DNA of 64,000 bases from the NCBI RefSeq assembly GCF_001881565.1, contig NZ_MPDJ01000005.1, positions 647,347-711,346 of the forward strand. Direction: 5' to 3'. The DNA comes from Eisenbergiella tayi (GTDB lineage: Bacteria; Bacillota; Clostridia; Lachnospirales; Lachnospiraceae). The notes under the pieces were generated by a model. The model saw nothing but the letters and a program-made list of their open reading frames with translations. It had not been told where the DNA came from and made no database searches. Position numbers and translations under genes: made by a program. Positions 60,624 through 64,000 of the stretch are shown one piece after another (the first letter of the stretch is position 1; each line of letters starts with the position of its first letter).

Positions 60624-61958
60624 CTAATTTACTTCATCCATTCTTGCTGCGATTTTTTCTGCCAGTTCCCGGCACAGATCTTCGTCCTGCGCCTCCACCA
60701 GGATTCGGATCACAGGCTCCGTGCCGCTTTTACGGATCAGCACCCGTCCTGAACCATCCAGCTGTGCGGATGCCTGATCAATGCTTTCTTTGACGGACGG
60801 GTTCTCCAGAACCTCCGCCGCATCTTTTACCCTTTTATTGATCTGTACTTTAGGGAACAGGCTGACTCCTGCGGTGAGGAAGGAGGCCATTGTCTTCTTA
60901 CCCACGATGATTTCCATCACCCGGATCGCAGTGAGGATGCCGTCTCCGGTGGTACTGTATTTATTGAAAATAATATGTCCGGATTCCTCTCCGCCGATGC
61001 TGTAGCCATGTTCCTGCATCTCCAGGGAGACATATTTATCGCCCACAGGAGTACGCTTCATGCAGATCCCCTGTCTCTCCAGCGCTTTTTCCACGCCCAT
61101 GTTGGAGGCGATGGTGGCGACTACGGTGTTATCGATCAGCGCATGCTCTTCCTTCATGTGTACCGCACACAAATACATAATCAAATCGCCGTCAAGCACA
61201 TTTCCCAATTCATCCACGGCAAAACATCTGTCCGCGTCCCCGTCAAAAGCAAAGCCTACATCCAGGCCTTTTTCCACCACAAATTTCTGCAGGGATTCAA
61301 TATGGGTGGAACCGCAGTCCACATTGATATTCAGTCCGTCCGGTTCGTCATGAAGCATGTAGGTCTTCGCGCCCAGCATCTCAAATACGGTTTTTGCTAT
61401 ACTGCTTGCCGCTCCGTTTGCACAGTCCAGCCCCACTTTATATCCCCGGAAGGAATGGATCGTGGTGGAGGTCAGATAACTGATATATTGGTTCCTTCCC
61501 TGTATATAATCTGTAATCTTGCCGATATTTTCATTTCTGGCACAGGTGATTTCCACCTTTCCGTCCAGGTATTCTTCCACTTTTTCCAGAACGGAATCTT
61601 CCATTTTGAAGCCGTCCTTGTCTATGATTTTAATGCCGTTGTCGTAAAAAGGATTATGGCTAGCGGTGATCATGATGCCGAAATCAAAATCCCCGCTTTT
61701 TGTTACATAAGATACACTCGGTGTGGTAGTGACATGCAGCAGGTTCACATCCACGCCGCCGGAGCTTAAGCCCGCCGCCAGGGCATATTCAAACATGTAG
61801 CTGGAACGCCTTGTGTCCTTGCCTATCACACAGCTGGCTTTCCTTCGGGCTCCGTCCGTAAAGTACCAGCCCAGGAACTTTCCGATATTGAACGCATGAT
61901 CCGCTGTTAACACCTCATTGGCTTTTCCTCTGAAACCGTCTGTTCCGAAATATTTCAT
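60624..61958 (-). CDS. glmM: Phosphoglucosamine mutase
   Basis: About 444 residues. It converts glucosamine 6-phosphate to 1-phosphate for UDP-GlcNAc and peptidoglycan synthesis. Signatures: MKYFGTDGFRGKAN at the N-terminus, the phosphoserine loop ITASHNP (about 97), the metal loop DGDADRC (about 240) and the sugar loop GEESGH (about 325); the C-terminal phosphate loop RKSGTEPVIR is present. ATG 61958 follows AGAGAGG; the longer frame begins in the leader hairpins. Confidence 0.96.
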   Translation of the reverse strand: MKYFGTDGFRGKANEVLTADHAFNIGKFLGWYFTDGARRKASCVIGKDTRRSSYMFEYALAAGLSSGGVDVNLLHVTTTPSVSYVTKSGDFDFGIMITASHNPFYDNGIKIIDKDGFKMEDSVLEKVEEYLDGKVEITCARNENIGKITDYIQGRNQYISYLTSTTIHSFRGYKVGLDCANGAASSIAKTVFEMLGAKTYMLHDEPDGLNINVDCGSTHIESLQKFVVEKGLDVGFAFDGDADRCFAVDELGNVLDGDLIMYLCAVHMKEEHALIDNTVVATIASNMGVEKALERQGICMKRTPVGDKYVSLEMQEHGYSIGGEESGHIIFNKYSTTGDGILTAIRVMEIIVGKKTMASFLTAGVSLFPKVQINKRVKDAAEVLENPSVKESIDQASAQLDGSGRVLIRKSGTEPVIRILVEAQDEDLCRELAEKIAARMDEVN

Positions 61959-61966
61959 TTTAAACC

Positions 61967-62100
61967 TCTCTGCGTGCTGCGGCACGCATGCGGCTGACGC
62001 CGCCTGCTGTCTTACTTATCCAAAGACCGGATACACATTTTTATCCGTATCAGTTTTATGCCGCTGTATATACGGCATGGGCAGATTTGTTTTCCTGCCG
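61967..62100 (-). other. Structured leader upstream of glmM
   Basis: On the minus strand several dyads lie one after another before the ribosome site: GGCAG/CTGCC (62099-62080), ATGCCG/CGGCAT (62078-62058), GCGGC/GCCGC (about 62000) and GCGTGC/GCACGC (about 61985-61972). No known glmS-type ribozyme or riboswitch core was recognised. The rest of 62101-62339 is AT-rich with a TAAAAT-like -10 near 62145-62140 and no ORF I can support. Confidence 0.4.
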
Positions 62101-62339
62101 GAATTGGGATGACATTCCTTTTTTTGTTATTCGTTTGCCATTTTACCACAAATCAGGCTGATGTGCACTATTATTTCCTTTTTTTGCACGAAAGTGGCAT
62201 GTTTATGAAATTTTTTTAATATAGCCTTGTCTGAAAGCCTGTTTTTCTTCAGGATTTTTTTCAATTTATCACCGTGTGAATTTAATATTTTAATCTTATG
62301 CTTAAAGAAAGATCAGTATGAACGTGAGAGGAGGAGCTT

Positions 62340-63386
62340 ATGAGGGATAATATGGAAAACACAGACCAGGAAAAGAAACAGGATATGCAGGAAAAACCTG
62401 TGCATGGCTTTTTTTATCACTTGTTCGGTATTCTCAAGGCCGCAGCGCTGATTATTATCTTTCTTATCGCCGCTTCCGCCGCACTGCATCAGACTATGAC
62501 CGTTTGGGAAAAAGGACGGACTCCGCCGGCAGGCGATCTGGTCACGGCAGACGGCCATAAAATGAGTATTTATGTAACTGGACGGGGAGAGAATACAATA
62601 GTACTGCTGCCGGGCCTGGGTACCGCCGCACCGATCCTGGATTTCATGCCTCTGGCACAGGCTCTTGCCCGGGAAAACCGGGTTGTGGTTGTGGAGCCTC
62701 TGGGTTATGGCTGGAGCGATACAACAAAAGAAGCCCGTACGGTTGAAAATACGGTGGAGGAGCTGCGGAGCGCTTTAAAGGCAGAGGGGCTGGACGGCCC
62801 TTATGTGTTGATGCCTCATTCTATTTCCGGTATTGACGCCCTGTATTATGCCAATACCTATCCGGATGAAGTATGTGCGGTTATCGGAATTGACTGCACG
62901 CTGCCTGCTATGCCGGATTATTTCGGAGAGGGGGAACCAGCACAGGTTCCGGCCGTATTGGGACTGCTTAATCCCGTGGGGATCATACGATGGTCCTGTA
63001 TGCTGAATCCGGATGCTTATATTTCCGATAATAGTTCCGGCTTATATACACCGGGCAATCTTGCCATGCAGAAACGAATCGCCGCCCGGATGGGACAGAA
63101 TGCAACGGTAATCGATCAGATGAACCGGATTGGGGATAATCTGGAGATTACAAAGGATATGAAATTTGACAGTCAGCTGCCGCTGCTGTTTTTTACCCGG
63201 GATGGCAGCAGCCAGGAGGCGAGGGAAGATGGGAAAAGCAGTGCTTCCTTTTATCAGACCTATGTGACGAATGAGGGGTGCCAGAGAGTGGTTCCTTTGA
63301 ACGGGGGACACTACCTGCATTGGACCTGCAGTGAGGAAATGGCGGAGGAGGTTGGGGTGTTTCTGAGGACGGCTTTCGGTAATTAA
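62340..63386 (+). CDS. Membrane-anchored alpha/beta hydrolase
   Basis: 348 residues. A cytoplasmic N-terminus of about 28 residues is followed by one membrane helix (about 30-48), then an alpha/beta hydrolase fold (VLLPGLGTAAPILDF; VVVVEPLGYGWSD). The nucleophile elbow is MPHSISGIDALY, with Ser flanked by His and Ile; the first Gly of GxSxG is Pro here. The final His is in NGGHYLHW. The active site should face outward. The substrate is unknown. ATG follows AGGAGG. It stands alone on the plus strand. Confidence 0.85.
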   Translation: MRDNMENTDQEKKQDMQEKPVHGFFYHLFGILKAAALIIIFLIAASAALHQTMTVWEKGRTPPAGDLVTADGHKMSIYVTGRGENTIVLLPGLGTAAPILDFMPLAQALARENRVVVVEPLGYGWSDTTKEARTVENTVEELRSALKAEGLDGPYVLMPHSISGIDALYYANTYPDEVCAVIGIDCTLPAMPDYFGEGEPAQVPAVLGLLNPVGIIRWSCMLNPDAYISDNSSGLYTPGNLAMQKRIAARMGQNATVIDQMNRIGDNLEITKDMKFDSQLPLLFFTRDGSSQEAREDGKSSASFYQTYVTNEGCQRVVPLNGGHYLHWTCSEEMAEEVGVFLRTAFGN

Positions 63387-63423
63387 CAGTCAAAGCTTAC
63401 CGGCTGCCTGTCCGATAAAGCAT

Positions 63424-63459
63424 TTGCGGAAATAATGCATCATACGCTTATTTCCGCAA
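63424..63459. other. Hairpin overlapping the stop codon of the AraC gene
   Basis: TTGCGGAAATAA (63424-63435) pairs perfectly with TTATTTCCGCAA (63448-63459). The right arm encodes the last three residues and stop of the minus-strand gene. No clear U-tract follows on either strand; it may still be the 3' end signal of the two convergent genes. Confidence 0.6.
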
Positions 63460-64000
63460 GGACCTTCTATATTCTCCCGGCGACATACCCTCCTGCTTTT
63501 TAAAGGATCGGCTCATATTATAAGCATTTGTAAAACCTGCCAGATCAGCTACCTGATCCAGCGTCATATTAGTAGAGCTTAAAAGCTTTCTGATGCAATT
63601 CATTTTTTCTTCCATAATCAAATCACTTACTGATTTCTGCAGTTCCTCCTGCACAAGACGGTTTAAATGTCTGGTGCTTATATTCACATGAGCGGCAACC
63701 GCTTCTGTTGTAATCCCCTCAGATATATTTGAAGTAATATAATATTTCACTTCTCCAATCAGCTGGCCGCTGTCTGACAAAAGCTCCTCCGTTTGCGGAG
63801 CGATCTGTCTGGCCATCTCTAGAAGAAAAAGGTAGATATTCATAACAACTGCTGAAGAAAAATAAGGCTGTGCGCCAATATATCCAAGGCAGTTTTGTAT
63901 ATAGGATTGCGAATGAATACCGGCAGTAAGAGGCTTTATCACTTCCATTTCTTTTAGTGCACTTTGTATATATTGGCCATCCGGATGGAGGGATGGAAAA
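63448..64000 (-). CDS. AraC family transcriptional regulator (5' part outside the window)
   Basis: The frame stays open from the ATG at 63948 to the window end (64000), so the true start is outside. The C-terminal AraC helix-turn-helix is complete (TTEAVAAHVNISTRHLNRLVQEE cut; DQVADLAGFTNAYNMSRSFKKQEGMSPGEYRR cut). The visible N-terminal part is a helical stretch, probably the end of a cupin or other sensor domain. The ligand is not predictable. Confidence 0.85.
   Translation of the reverse strand, partial: FPSLHPDGQYIQSALKEMEVIKPLTAGIHSQSYIQNCLGYIGAQPYFSSAVVMNIYLFLLEMARQIAPQTEELLSDSGQLIGEVKYYITSNISEGITTEAVAAHVNISTRHLNRLVQEELQKSVSDLIMEEKMNCIRKLLSSTNMTLDQVADLAGFTNAYNMSRSFKKQEGMSPGEYRRSLRK

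Noticed and set aside
61967-62100. glmS-type ribozyme before glmM
   Set aside because: The conserved glmS ribozyme core was not recognised, and the gene is glmM, not glmS.

Overview
The window looks like chromosomal DNA of a spore-forming Lachnospiraceae (Clostridium cluster XIVa). I would guess an Eisenbergiella- or Hungatella-like gut anaerobe, but the genus is a guess. Support comes from the dnaX-ybaB-recR cluster, a GerA-type spore protein, purine-rich Shine-Dalgarno sites, many CUT1 sugar ABC transporters with YesM/YesN two-component systems, an FGly-type sulfatase, and genes packed almost entirely on the minus strand.

Layout. 1-434: a strong promoter pointing left out of the window, like an rRNA leader. 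445-8714: housekeeping (CvpA, DUF5711, LysM protein, galM, recR, ybaB, dnaX, pfk). 8751-22940: a glycan region with two CUT1 transporters flanking an esterase and a GH42 beta-galactosidase; upstream lie a histidine kinase, a response regulator and a second solute-binding protein (SBP) that is a clear paralogue of the neighbouring transporter SBP. 22985-25417: LysR regulator and a divergent CPA2 antiporter. 25575-29065: tRNA-Ser(CGA), an MCP and a regulator with two GntR domains. 29100-34890: an SBP with a hybrid kinase, then a GerA-family protein with a sigma-G-like promoter. 35054-36424: trxA-trxB. 36862-45985: an eight-gene operon (cysteine desulfidase family, UroD-like methyltransferase, CUT1 transporter, M20 and M24 peptidases, Fe-alcohol dehydrogenase). 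46212-54359: YesN-YesM-LplB-LplC-SBP followed by a sulfatase. 54582-60367: AraC/GyrI regulator, an HPr-like protein lacking His15, and an SBP-kinase-regulator trio without permeases. 60526-64000: glmM, a membrane-anchored alpha/beta hydrolase and an AraC regulator cut by the window end.

The most unusual content is three very long, near-perfect palindromes in intergenic DNA: A at 12508-12802, B at 36450-36856 and C at 47832-48195. B and C lie in opposite orientation and share a conserved core plus inner arm motifs, yet their outer arms (over 100 bp) are unrelated in sequence while staying almost perfectly self-complementary within each copy. A has a related-looking but different core. I know no described family with this architecture.

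A second theme is extracytoplasmic sensing: three loci pair a solute-binding lipoprotein with a histidine kinase and no permeases of its own, which suggests SBPs recruited as sensors for glycan-use regulons. All functional calls rest on motif and family recognition by eye; no database search was possible.
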